Origin: Armatimonadota bacterium
GTDB lineage: Bacteria; Armatimonadota; Zipacnadia; Zipacnadales; FEN-943
Direction of reading: 5' to 3'
Assembly (NCBI GenBank): GCA_029777735.1
Contig: JAKORR010000450.1
Location: forward strand, 1 to 6,186
DNA: 6,186 bases
Under the pieces are notes generated by a model. It was not told the origin of the DNA and did not search any database. It saw nothing but the letters and a program-made list of their open reading frames with translations. The translations under genes were made by a program, and so were the position numbers. Of the stretch, positions 1 to 6,146 are shown one piece after another (the first letter of the stretch is position 1; each line of letters begins with the position of its first letter).

Positions 1-309
1 CCGCTTCGCGTTGAACAGGGTGGTCGTGGCTGGCCCCTGGTGAGTGTGGGTGCAAGAGATCATGATGTAATTGGGGGGAATGCCGGTCAGCTCGCTTGCC
101 CGAGCGCGCAGCTTGTCCAGATCCTCCCGGACGACCATGATGACATCCAGGACGACGAGGGCGATTTGACGCTCGCCATCGTCGGCCACAAGAGCTGTGG
201 CCTCCATCCGATCGTGGATGTCCTCGGCCAGGCGCTTGTTAAAGTAGCCCGATATCTCCACGCCCAGCGAAGGTGTAATGTCAACGCTCTCGATACCCAC
301 TCTAAGCAC
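1..309 (-). CDS. Neutral/alkaline ceramidase-like protein, N-terminal part
   Basis: The frame gives 103 residues before running off the left edge of the window. It opens LRVGIESVDITPSLGVEISG, the usual opening of the neutral/alkaline non-lysosomal ceramidase N-terminal domain: a GxxxxDITP stretch followed by a G-Y/F motif. Near residues 87-93 it has SCTHTHQGP, matching the HTHSGP metal-site motif of the family. True ceramidases are secreted hydrolases that cleave the amide bond of ceramide. This copy has no signal peptide, and similar signal-less relatives are common in environmental genomes where the substrate is unknown. I chose the GTG at 307-309 because AAGGAGG lies 8 bases upstream. It starts 49 bases after the UroD-like stop on the same strand and probably shares its transcript. 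Family assignment is fairly secure; substrate is not known. Confidence 0.8.
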   Translation of the reverse strand, partial: MLRVGIESVDITPSLGVEISGYFNKRLAEDIHDRMEATALVADDGERQIALVVLDVIMVVREDLDKLRARASELTGIPPNYIMISCTHTHQGPATTTLFNAKR

Positions 310-317
310 TGTGATGG

Positions 318-324
318 CCTCCTT
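318..324 (-). promoter_or_regulatory. Ribosome binding site deciding the GTG start of the ceramidase-like gene
   Basis: The minus strand reads AAGGAGG, followed by 8 bases and then GTG at 309-307. The site fixes a non-ATG start that would otherwise be uncertain. Confidence 0.75.
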
Positions 325-358
325 CCGGAAGGACGTAGTCCCACGTTACGGGGAACGG

Positions 359-1525
359 TCAAGGGTTCGGTAGGACGAGCGGGACACCTTCGCTGCCGGG
401 CAGAGATAGGGGATAGGTGCCGTACTCGCGCACCGTTCGCAGCGCCAGCTCATAGCTCTCCGGCGCCACGGAGCTACTCACAGAATGATCCGACTGGAAC
501 ACATAGCCGCCACCGCGTGCTGCCCGAAGCTTATAGAGCACCTCGCGTCGGATCGCCGCGGCGTCTCCCGACTCCAGGACCCGCACGTCGATATTGCCTA
601 CAAAGGCCAGCCTGCCTGCATACTGCCTTTTCAGAGCCACCACATCCAGGCCTGCCTTAGCCTCTACCGGATTGAAGCCGTCAACGCCTATCTCGGCGAA
701 ATCGTCCAGGATCGGACATGCATTACCACAGCCGTGGTAGATGACCATGAGGCCAGAGTTATGTGCAAGCTTGACTAAGGATTCAACCCAAGGCTTGAAC
801 ATCTCCCGCCAGATCGCGGGGCTGAACAGCATGGCATTGCGATAGGCCACGTCCCCCCAAAGATACATCCCGCAAAGCCGTCCCCGGCCCGCCTCAATCT
901 CGGCCTTGGCCAGCTCTACCAAGAAGGCGCCGATACGCTCGACGAAAGCCTCAAGCTGCTCACGCTCCGCCAGCATCCACATAAGGGCGTTTGCGCTGCC
1001 GATGCACCGCCACAGGTACTCGAAGGGCTCGCAAACCGAGCCAAAGACTGCCAAGTCGCCTGCGTAGGCATCCACTCGCTCGCTCCAAGCAGGCAGGTCT
1101 CGGTTGAGGGCATCACCCACGCCATTGATCTGATCGTCCCCGCCCTGGAAGAAACGTCTCGGGTCATCGGGCGCGTCGAACACGAAGCTTACCATGTCGG
1201 CCGGGCTCTTCACGGCGAAGGCCTCGTACATGGGCATGGGGTCCTCACCCCGGCGCCGAATCGTGGCGCCAAAACCCGTGCGCACGACGATGTCCTCTCC
1301 CTGTTGCTCCAACACCTCGAAGAGTTGGATGCGAGGATCCATGTTCGGGTTAACGACCGTGTAGTCTAAGTCGAACTGCCGATATGGGTCGAAGTCGTCG
1401 CCCCATTTCTCTTGGCACCGCTTCAGGAATCCCGTCCAAAAGAACTCACCGACCGGCACGCGATCGGGCTCACGGTGTGACAGGGCCGTCCGAAGACGGT
1501 TGATCTTAGCCACAGCGTTGTTCAT
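359..1525 (-). CDS. Uroporphyrinogen decarboxylase family protein (UroD/MtaA-like)
   Basis: A complete 388-residue protein of the UroD superfamily, a TIM-barrel group that includes heme-pathway UroD and cobamide:CoM methyltransferases such as MtaA and MtbA. The N-terminus has REPDRVPVGEFFW (residues 18-30), the usual family opening. Residues 263-270 read YHGCGNAC; the HxC pair (H264, C266) resembles the zinc-thiolate site of the methyltransferase branch. NPVE (295-298), GNID (320-323) and SDHSV (345-349) follow in the usual order. The last motif lies where the methyltransferases carry a third cysteine ligand, and no cysteine is present there. A role in heme synthesis is unlikely; corrinoid-linked methyl transfer, for example demethylation of a methylated sugar or other small molecule, is my inference. 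AGGAGGT lies 5 bases before the ATG. It is cytoplasmic, with no signal peptide, and lies upstream of the ceramidase-like gene. Confidence 0.88.
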   Translation of the reverse strand: MNNAVAKINRLRTALSHREPDRVPVGEFFWTGFLKRCQEKWGDDFDPYRQFDLDYTVVNPNMDPRIQLFEVLEQQGEDIVVRTGFGATIRRRGEDPMPMYEAFAVKSPADMVSFVFDAPDDPRRFFQGGDDQINGVGDALNRDLPAWSERVDAYAGDLAVFGSVCEPFEYLWRCIGSANALMWMLAEREQLEAFVERIGAFLVELAKAEIEAGRGRLCGMYLWGDVAYRNAMLFSPAIWREMFKPWVESLVKLAHNSGLMVIYHGCGNACPILDDFAEIGVDGFNPVEAKAGLDVVALKRQYAGRLAFVGNIDVRVLESGDAAAIRREVLYKLRAARGGGYVFQSDHSVSSSVAPESYELALRTVREYGTYPLSLPGSEGVPLVLPNP

Positions 1526-1530
1526 AGCAC

Positions 1531-1537
1531 ACCTCCT
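1531..1537 (-). promoter_or_regulatory. Ribosome binding site of the UroD-like gene
   Basis: AGGAGGT on the minus strand, 5 bases before the ATG at 1525-1523. It supports this start. The 64 bases between this gene's start and the end of the upstream pseudogene show no convincing -35/-10 pair and no terminator hairpin. Confidence 0.7.
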
Positions 1538-1589
1538 GCACCCACTTGGACACGATCAAACAGCCACAGGAACCCGGCCAGCGCCCCGA

Positions 1590-2064
1590 TCACTCCAGCT
1601 TCTCAAGCACCATATCGTCTATCCACATCGTTGCTAGCGGCACCGTTGAGTCTTACTTCGACGGCCAGAGAGCAAAGCCTCTTGGGTACAGTTATATCCG
1701 TGTTCGCCTGTCGCCAGTCGAGGTGTCCGTCAGTCGCTCGCACGACTGGTACAGCGTCTTGGCGGCGCCCGCCGCGAAGCGCAGTGTGCTCACCTTCCAG
1801 GCTATATCGCCGACTACAATGCCCTCGCCTCGTCCCAATCCCGCCACCCGGTCGCCTAGCAAAGTTGCCTACTGGCAGGGGCTAGTGCAGCAGCGGGTAC
1901 TCGCCCGTAGCGTTGCCCACCTCGGCCGCAGCAGCGCACCATCGTGGACCAACGTCGCCAAGGTCCTGGGTGGCTCCCGGCGGCATCAGCACCTGCACAT
2001 TGAAGCCCTGAGCGACGCGCGAGGCAGCGATCCCCGTCCTGGGCCTGGTCCGGCCTCGGGCCTC
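1590..2064 (-). pseudogene. Decayed carbohydrate-binding-type domain, multiple frameshifts
   Basis: No frame is open throughout, but pieces of a recognisable beta-sandwich domain appear in order on the minus strand while hopping frame: PVGNF (1875-1861), ATGWRDWDEARAL (1855-1817), GIVVGDIA (1823-1800), LEGEHT (1800-1783), LRFAAGAAKTLYQSC (1784-1740), TDGHLDWRQANTDITVPK (1734-1681) leading into LAVEVRLNGAAS (1668-1633), and TMWIDDMVLEKLE (1631-1593) ended by TGA at 1592-1590. This is the CBM4/9-like layout: an N-G-x-F opening with GWxDW, a 'G-x-H-x-LRF' strand, a 'YQS' strand, a 'DWxxxxxxITVP' strand and a closing 'WIDDxxLEKL' strand. The stretch 2064-1885 is open in frame directly after the beta-helix gene's TGA and looks protein-like (FNVQVLMPPGATQDLGDV) but I do not recognise it. 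The relic may be the lost C-terminus of the beta-helix protein or of a separate secreted enzyme. At least five frame changes make function unlikely. Confidence 0.68.
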
Positions 2065-4629
2065 TCACCGAAACGCCGCCGCGTCGTAGCCCTTGAGGCC
2101 TATCCGCTCCACAGGTATCGGCTGGAATCCCAGTCTGAGTGCGGGTGAGTCGGGCCTTAGACGGTAGTCGTCATGCTCGGCGTCCACGAACAGAGGGTCC
2201 CCGATGACCGAGTGCGTATCGAAGCCTGCTGCCGTCCACTTGGCCCATGGTCCTTCTGGCGTGATCCCCTTGTCGGTCGAGGCCAGATCTCCTCCGGTCC
2301 AGTGCACTACGTTATAATCACACTCGGCGAGGACCTCGCGATTCCAGCCGCTGGACCGGCAGTACGCAGCGTCGGCATTGTCGTAGGCCACCACGTTGCG
2401 ACGGAAGACGTTGCGACGCATCTCCTGTGCGCCGTTGTACTCGAACTGGTAAAGCTGGCCGTCCACGAACACGTTGTTCTCAACCACGTTGTCGAAGCCC
2501 AGGTGGTTGTGATAGCTACCGCGCACAGTCCGCGCCACTATATTGCCCACAATCGTTGTCCCACTGCTGTAGTCATCCAGATAAATGCCCCAGGTGAAGT
2601 AAGGTGTAATGATACCGCCCTCATCCGTGTGCTTCATTCCCACTACGTCAAGGATGAGATTGTAGCGGATGATGTTGCCGCTAAGCTGACGGTCGCGGCC
2701 GAGGGTTTCGATCGCTCCCGTGTCGTTGGTCTCCAGGTTGCTGCGCAGGATTTCATTGTACTCTGCGACATTGTTGTGCGAGTATCCTGTCGGCCCATAG
2801 GACTTGAACGAGATACCGTAGCGTGGGACGTCGGTGATTGTGTTAAACGCCACGCGGTGTCCGCTCCCCGTGGTCACGTACACTCCTGCGCAGTGCTTGT
2901 AGACCCGGCCGATGTGGTGAATATGGCAGCCTGCGACCACGCAGTTAGTTGGCTGGGTGGTTGTGTCACCTGATATCAGGACACCACCGCCGCCGAGCTC
3001 GAACATCCGGCAGCCGAGCACTTTGCAGGCCGTGGCCCCGTTGACTAGGTGTACCCCGTAGCCTCCCAGCAACGAGAAGGTGCAATCCTCCACCACGCAG
3101 CCGCGTGCGTGATCCAGCCACACTGCGCCCTCTGGCTGCGTGTAGAAGGACTCGATGGCCAGGGAGTAGGTTGTGTCGTGGAAGGTTAGGCCCCGGAGGT
3201 GGATGTGCTCGACCCACGTGTCTGTCTCCCTGTCCCCACGCAGGTGGACCACCCGGTCGTGGATTGGTGCTACCATACCGCGTTCCTGGAAGTCTTCGTG
3301 AGCGGGCAGATACAGCACTTCGCCGGCCTTGTCGTCCACGTAGAACTCTCCTGGCTGATCCAGCGCATCGCGCACGTTCTGCAGGTAGTAGCGGTTGCCC
3401 AGGCGAATGTCGGCGCCACTGCGGGTGTTGGCGAGAAACAGCAGCCCCTTGTCACGATCGATGCCTGTGACACCCATGGGGCCCCCCACCCAGCCCCAGG
3501 CCGGGAAGATGAAAACCTGGGCGTTGTCCAAGTTCCAGTCCTCCGGGATGTCACCCGCCGCGAAGGGCAACTGGTCGGGCTTGCTGAGGTAGCTAACAGA
3601 GACGGTCATCTCCTTGCCCTGTGCGCGGGAGTAAGCCTCGGCGTGAACGACGAGCAGGTGATGCCCCTGAGCTACGGCTGGCAGGTCGGTCGTCACGGGT
3701 GTCCAGTCGGGATCGGTGCACAGAGCAAAGGCGTCGAAGTTGATACCGCCGCCCTTGCGATTGACCCAGCGTAGCGTGTGCTTGCCCGCGGGCAAGGACA
3801 GCACCGCGCAGCGCGACCACTTGAACTGGTTCCAGCCGCCCGTGTCCGGCAGGTTGTCGAGCACTACATCCTCGCCGCCATCTACCTGAAAGACGGTCTG
3901 TCCGGCCATGTCGGTGCGACCGAAGGGCTGATTCTGCGCGCCGTAGTACAGCCAGAGCTGGTATTGGCCCGCAGCAGGCACTTCTACGTGCCACTCGATC
4001 CAGTCACCTGGCGTGTGGATGTTGCCCACCGCGCCGCCCCAAGTCCCAGCCCCTAGGTCTCTCGCCTTGGCGAAGAGCCATCCTCCGGTGTAGGGCTCGT
4101 CAGGCACAGCGTTGGGGTGCCGGGCGAGTGTCTGGGCCTCTTCGCCGCAGCGAAGCTGGCGAAGGGGTCCTAGGCCCCAGTCGGCCTGGATCTTGGTAGC
4201 CCAAACGCCCTTCTCTCGCTTGTGCCAGTCTGTCAAAGGCCGCCCGCCGCTGACTATTACCTTTTCGCCCGGGTAGGCCATGTAGGTCACCGGATGCTCG
4301 GCGGTACCGGAGTCCTCGGGGCCGAGCACCAGTGGCTCAGACAGGTAGTAGGTCCCGGCACGCAAGACGACCTTGCGGTCTCGGCTAGGTTCAGCGGCTC
4401 GCACCGCCTGCTGCGCCCGAGCCAGGCTCTGGAAAGGACCGTCGCTGCGGTCCCGATTCGCCGCGGGTAAGGTCCCGCTCCAGTTGTCATCACCGTTGAG
4501 GGCGACGAAGAACACGCCTGGCGCTGGCTCCATCGCTGATGCGCCCAACGTGCGGGGCGTCGCCAATAGCGCACAGACAATCACCAGACTGGTTATCAAC
4601 GTCGGGGTCCAGGCTGCGCTGGAGATCAT
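2065..4629 (-). CDS. Secreted right-handed parallel beta-helix protein, GH141-like, with inserted CBM-like module
   Basis: An 854-residue protein with a signal peptide at about 1-32 (hydrophobic LITSLVIVCALLA, then a likely cut after LGASA). Residues 39-80 (VFFVALNGDDNWSG to FQSLARAQQAVR) are the classic opening of large bacterial beta-helix carbohydrate-active proteins. YPGEKVIVSGGRPLTDW (119-135) and YYLQNVRDALDQPGEFYVD (424-442) fit the GH141-like family. Residues about 200-315 form an extra beta-sandwich resembling a CBM6/CBM35 module (DWIEWHVEVPAAGQYQLWL, then LPAGKHTLRWVN and INFDAFAL). The helix coils run about 470-745, with repeated NxI/NxV turns such as YNEILRSN, VGNIVAR and VENNVFVDG. 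The end, DSPALRLGFQPIPVERIGL, is a normal family terminus, so the protein looks whole. It probably acts outside the cytoplasm on a polysaccharide; lyase versus hydrolase cannot be decided. The frame stays open upstream to 5154, but the start at 4629 has AGGAGGT 6 bases before it and gives the signal peptide. Confidence 0.88.
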   Translation of the reverse strand: MISSAAWTPTLITSLVIVCALLATPRTLGASAMEPAPGVFFVALNGDDNWSGTLPAANRDRSDGPFQSLARAQQAVRAAEPSRDRKVVLRAGTYYLSEPLVLGPEDSGTAEHPVTYMAYPGEKVIVSGGRPLTDWHKREKGVWATKIQADWGLGPLRQLRCGEEAQTLARHPNAVPDEPYTGGWLFAKARDLGAGTWGGAVGNIHTPGDWIEWHVEVPAAGQYQLWLYYGAQNQPFGRTDMAGQTVFQVDGGEDVVLDNLPDTGGWNQFKWSRCAVLSLPAGKHTLRWVNRKGGGINFDAFALCTDPDWTPVTTDLPAVAQGHHLLVVHAEAYSRAQGKEMTVSVSYLSKPDQLPFAAGDIPEDWNLDNAQVFIFPAWGWVGGPMGVTGIDRDKGLLFLANTRSGADIRLGNRYYLQNVRDALDQPGEFYVDDKAGEVLYLPAHEDFQERGMVAPIHDRVVHLRGDRETDTWVEHIHLRGLTFHDTTYSLAIESFYTQPEGAVWLDHARGCVVEDCTFSLLGGYGVHLVNGATACKVLGCRMFELGGGGVLISGDTTTQPTNCVVAGCHIHHIGRVYKHCAGVYVTTGSGHRVAFNTITDVPRYGISFKSYGPTGYSHNNVAEYNEILRSNLETNDTGAIETLGRDRQLSGNIIRYNLILDVVGMKHTDEGGIITPYFTWGIYLDDYSSGTTIVGNIVARTVRGSYHNHLGFDNVVENNVFVDGQLYQFEYNGAQEMRRNVFRRNVVAYDNADAAYCRSSGWNREVLAECDYNVVHWTGGDLASTDKGITPEGPWAKWTAAGFDTHSVIGDPLFVDAEHDDYRLRPDSPALRLGFQPIPVERIGLKGYDAAAFR

Positions 4630-4635
4630 TAGGGT

Positions 4636-4642
4636 ACCTCCT
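4636..4642 (-). promoter_or_regulatory. Ribosome binding site deciding the beta-helix gene start
   Basis: AGGAGGT on the minus strand, 6 bases before the ATG at 4629-4627. It decides between this start and in-frame starts up to 525 bases further upstream, which would run through the divergent deacetylase gene and bury the signal peptide. Confidence 0.8.
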
Positions 4643-4782
4643 GGCAAGAGATTGTTCCGTTTTCCAGACCTGCACTGGGGGAAGGTTTCGGACGGCGGAC
4701 GCCCAATCCTGCCCCCGGCTAGTGAGAAGAGCTCAGATGGCGTAGGACGCACCTCAGCCTTAATGCGGTGGAGGATATATGT

Positions 4783-4809
4783 TGGCATGGTCGCGTGGTC
4801 ACCGTGCCA
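4783..4809 (+). repeat. Inverted repeat just before the deacetylase ribosome binding site
   Basis: TGGCATGGT (4783-4791) and ACCGTGCCA (4801-4809) are reverse complements at 8 of 9 positions, and the odd pair is a G-U wobble in RNA, so the transcript can form a nine-pair stem with a nine-base loop. It ends one base before the AGAGGAG at 4809-4815. It could be an operator half-site pair or a leader hairpin affecting translation, or chance in GC-rich DNA. Confidence 0.35.
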
Positions 4810-4824
4810 GAGGAGCGAAACAGG

Positions 4825-5688
4825 ATGAAGGCGTGCTTTACGAACGACGACGCCGGCAGCGTGCCCAATGTCAAGAGCGTGGAGCATTTTCTGACCGTGG
4901 TGGAGTGGCTCGATCGCCTTGGCATCAAGGGTACCTTCTTCTGGGTTCCTAAACCCGGCGCCTTTGAACGAGCGCATGAGGTGTGGGACGAAGCGGTCCG
5001 AGAAGTCCGCGACCGCGGCCATGACTTCCAGCTCCATGGCCTTACCCACGCCAGCTGTCTTGAGTTCGGTGTGCCTCAGCCCAGCACGCGGCGTGCGAAT
5101 CCTTCTCCCTTCGAGGAGTACGAGTCCGATCCTGAGCGCTGGGAGCGCGAGCACACCGTTGAGCGTTTGCTGGACAAGATCCGTGAGGGCTGCGCCATCT
5201 ACCAGCGTGTCTTTGACGATACGCCAACGGTGTTCCGGGCGCCTTGCTTCGGCGTGTGCTCGGCCATGTACGAGGCTCTCGCACAGGCAGGCATCACTGC
5301 CTCTTCCAGCCGTGGTATAAACCCGACCGCCACGGCCTACACGATCCTGGGCGACCCCTCACTACGCCGCTGGGCGCCAGATTTTCCCTGCAAGCCTTGG
5401 GTGGAGCCGCCGGGCGTCACCGAGTATCCCTGTACCGAGGACCTGCTTATCAGGGGCGTGCCCAACGATGCGTACGAGGATCGTCTCGATTTGCTCGTCT
5501 CCGAGCTGGGCCACGTACTTGACGAACTGGGCGACGACGGCCTGCTGGTATTCGGCAGCCACTATCACTCGATGATGAGCACCTGGGATCGGACTCGGCC
5601 GCTCCTGGAAGAGGTCTTCGAGTTCCTGGCCGACCGCGGCGTGACGCAGTGGGTGACCTTCAGGCAGCACATCGAGCAGAGGCTCTAG
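4825..5688 (+). CDS. Polysaccharide deacetylase family protein (NodB-type), cytoplasmic
   Basis: A 287-residue carbohydrate esterase 4-type protein, a metal-dependent enzyme family that removes acetyl (or formyl) groups from amino or O-acetylated sugars. The NodB motifs are in order: FTNDDAG at 5-11, with D8/D9 in place of the usual TFDDG; QLHGLTH at 69-75, giving the H-x3-H metal pair H71 and H75; FRAPCFG near 137-143, with the catalytic-site Arg; and FGSHYHSM near 248-255, supplying the late histidine. All key residues are present, so it should be active. There is no signal peptide, unlike cell-wall deacetylases, which suggests work on imported sugars or on a nucleotide- or lipid-linked precursor. 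I chose the ATG at 4825 rather than one at 4768 because AGGAG (4811-4815) lies 9 bases upstream and family similarity begins exactly here. It is transcribed away from the beta-helix gene and probably shares its control region. Confidence 0.88.
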   Translation: MKACFTNDDAGSVPNVKSVEHFLTVVEWLDRLGIKGTFFWVPKPGAFERAHEVWDEAVREVRDRGHDFQLHGLTHASCLEFGVPQPSTRRANPSPFEEYESDPERWEREHTVERLLDKIREGCAIYQRVFDDTPTVFRAPCFGVCSAMYEALAQAGITASSSRGINPTATAYTILGDPSLRRWAPDFPCKPWVEPPGVTEYPCTEDLLIRGVPNDAYEDRLDLLVSELGHVLDELGDDGLLVFGSHYHSMMSTWDRTRPLLEEVFEFLADRGVTQWVTFRQHIEQRL

Positions 5689-5802
5689 GCTCTCACTCTG
5701 GCCGTCGGCCGTGCCTTGCCTCCAGTGAGCTCCCACAGCCGTCTGCCTCACTCGCCCAGCCTCGGCACTCCCGCCCGATCAACGAATCAGGTGTTTGACC
5801 GG
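5689..5802. other. Intergenic spacer between the deacetylase gene and the insertion sequence
   Basis: 114 bases, GC-rich, with no convincing reading frame. Short imperfect complementary words (for example CTCACTCTGG near 5692 and CCAGTGAG near 5723) do not form a strong stem and are not followed by a T run, so I do not call a terminator. The last four bases, CCGG at 5799-5802, would be the left copy of a 4-bp target duplication if the insertion sequence boundary is correct. Confidence 0.5.
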
Positions 5803-5830
5803 TGACCTAGCCCCCTGAAATCAGACCGGG
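5803..5830 (+). repeat. Left terminal inverted repeat of the IS3-family element
   Basis: TGACCTAGCCCCCTGA opens the element and matches from memory the ends of IS407-group elements. The right copy is outside the window, so the exact length (about 25-30 bases is usual) and the boundary cannot be confirmed by pairing. The extent given is approximate. Confidence 0.6.
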
Positions 5831-5835
5831 TGAAG

Positions 5836-5880
5836 TGAGAGGATCCGAGTAGAATAGGGTTTTGAAGGAGGGTCCTCTCA
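5836..5880 (+). promoter_or_regulatory. Hairpin covering the orfA ribosome binding site and start codon
   Basis: TGAGAGGATCC (5836-5846) pairs with GGGTCCTCTCA (5870-5880): eleven pairs, one of them a G-U wobble, around a 23-base loop. The right arm takes in the end of the AAGGAGGG ribosome binding site (5865-5872) and the A of the orfA ATG. A possible -10 box, TAGAAT (5850-5855), sits in the loop, although no good -35 is seen. Transcripts starting at such an internal promoter would lack the left arm and be translatable, whereas transcripts entering from the flanking deacetylase gene would fold and hide the start. This arrangement is known from IS10 and IS50; here it is inferred from sequence alone. 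Confidence 0.5.
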
Positions 5881-6146
5881 TGAAGAGCAGGCGGTACAGC
5901 GAGGAGTAGATTGTGTGCATTCTGGGGGAGATCGGCAGTGGCAGGTCGGTGGCGGAGACGGCGCGGCAGTACGGGGTGGCGGAGGCTACCATCTACCGGT
6001 GGAGGGAGAAGTTCGGCGGGATGGAGGTGTCGGAGGTAAGACGGCTGAGGGAGCTAGAGGCGGAGAATGCCCGCTTGCGGCGGATCGTGGCGCAGCAGGC
6101 GATGGACCTAGATGCGCTAAAAGAGCTGTTGCGGGGAAAATGGTAA
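5880..6146 (+). pseudogene. IS3-family transposase OrfA with premature amber codon
   Basis: OrfA of an IS3-family element is the DNA-binding half of the transposase. Read from the ATG at 5880 (AAGGAGGG 7 bases upstream), the protein is 88 codons: MKSRRYSEE, then TAG at 5907-5909, then IVCILGEIGSG and onward. Relatives carry glutamine (EEQI) at codon 10, so a single CAG-to-TAG change is the simplest explanation. The rest is intact: a helix-turn-helix at about 12-45 (VAETARQYGVAEATIYRWR), GGMEVSE, then a leucine zipper (LRELEAENARLRRIV) at about 58-85. GAGGAG at 5901-5906 lies 6 bases before GTG at 5913, so a 77-residue form missing the first eleven residues could still be made. The 3' end overlaps orfB by 7 bases. 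If no reinitiation occurs, this copy cannot make OrfA or the OrfAB fusion itself. Confidence 0.8.
6134..6140 (+). promoter_or_regulatory. Probable programmed -1 frameshift site, GGGAAAA
   Basis: The orfA codons here read CGG GGA AAA TGG TAA, so G GGA AAA sits in the zero frame exactly as the X XXY YYZ rule requires. A one-base slip back places the ribosome on ATG GTA AGC, the orfB frame, giving the OrfAB fusion that is the active transposase in this family. The six bases between the site and the orfA stop are typical. No downstream stimulatory structure can be judged because the window ends soon after. Confidence 0.65.

Larger units (their letters stand above)
4630..4824. promoter_or_regulatory. 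Divergent intergenic control region
   Basis: 195 bases separate the divergent starts of the beta-helix gene and the deacetylase gene, so promoters for both should lie here. An A/T-rich patch, GGATATATG (4773-4781), is the best -10-like stretch toward the right, but no matching -35 is evident. I could not place a promoter for the leftward gene. An inverted repeat at 4783-4809 is listed separately. Confidence 0.45.

Noticed and set aside
40..660. Open frame of 206 codons on the plus strand
   Set aside because: Antisense to the ceramidase-like gene and the end of the UroD-like gene; both minus-strand products are recognisable families.
1546..2148. Open frame of 200 codons on the plus strand over the pseudogene region
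   Set aside because: Arginine-, serine- and proline-rich text with no motif, while the opposite strand carries recognisable domain fragments in order.
2173..2973. Open frame of 266 codons on the plus strand
   Set aside because: It lies wholly antisense to the beta-helix coils. Its composition (valine- and histidine-rich) is the mirror of the real frame, and no family is recognisable.
3199..3774. Open frame of 191 codons on the plus strand
   Set aside because: Antisense shadow of the beta-helix gene with no start signal or known motif.
4630..5154. Upstream in-frame extension of the beta-helix gene by 175 codons
   Set aside because: It is the antisense of the deacetylase coding region, shows no family similarity, would bury a clear signal peptide, and the ATG at 4629 has a perfect ribosome binding site.
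5692..5730. Possible terminator after the deacetylase gene
   Set aside because: The complementary words are interrupted, the stem would be weak, and no T run follows.
5362..5751. Open frame of 129 codons on the minus strand
   Set aside because: Shadow of the deacetylase gene, whose catalytic motifs are clear on the plus strand.
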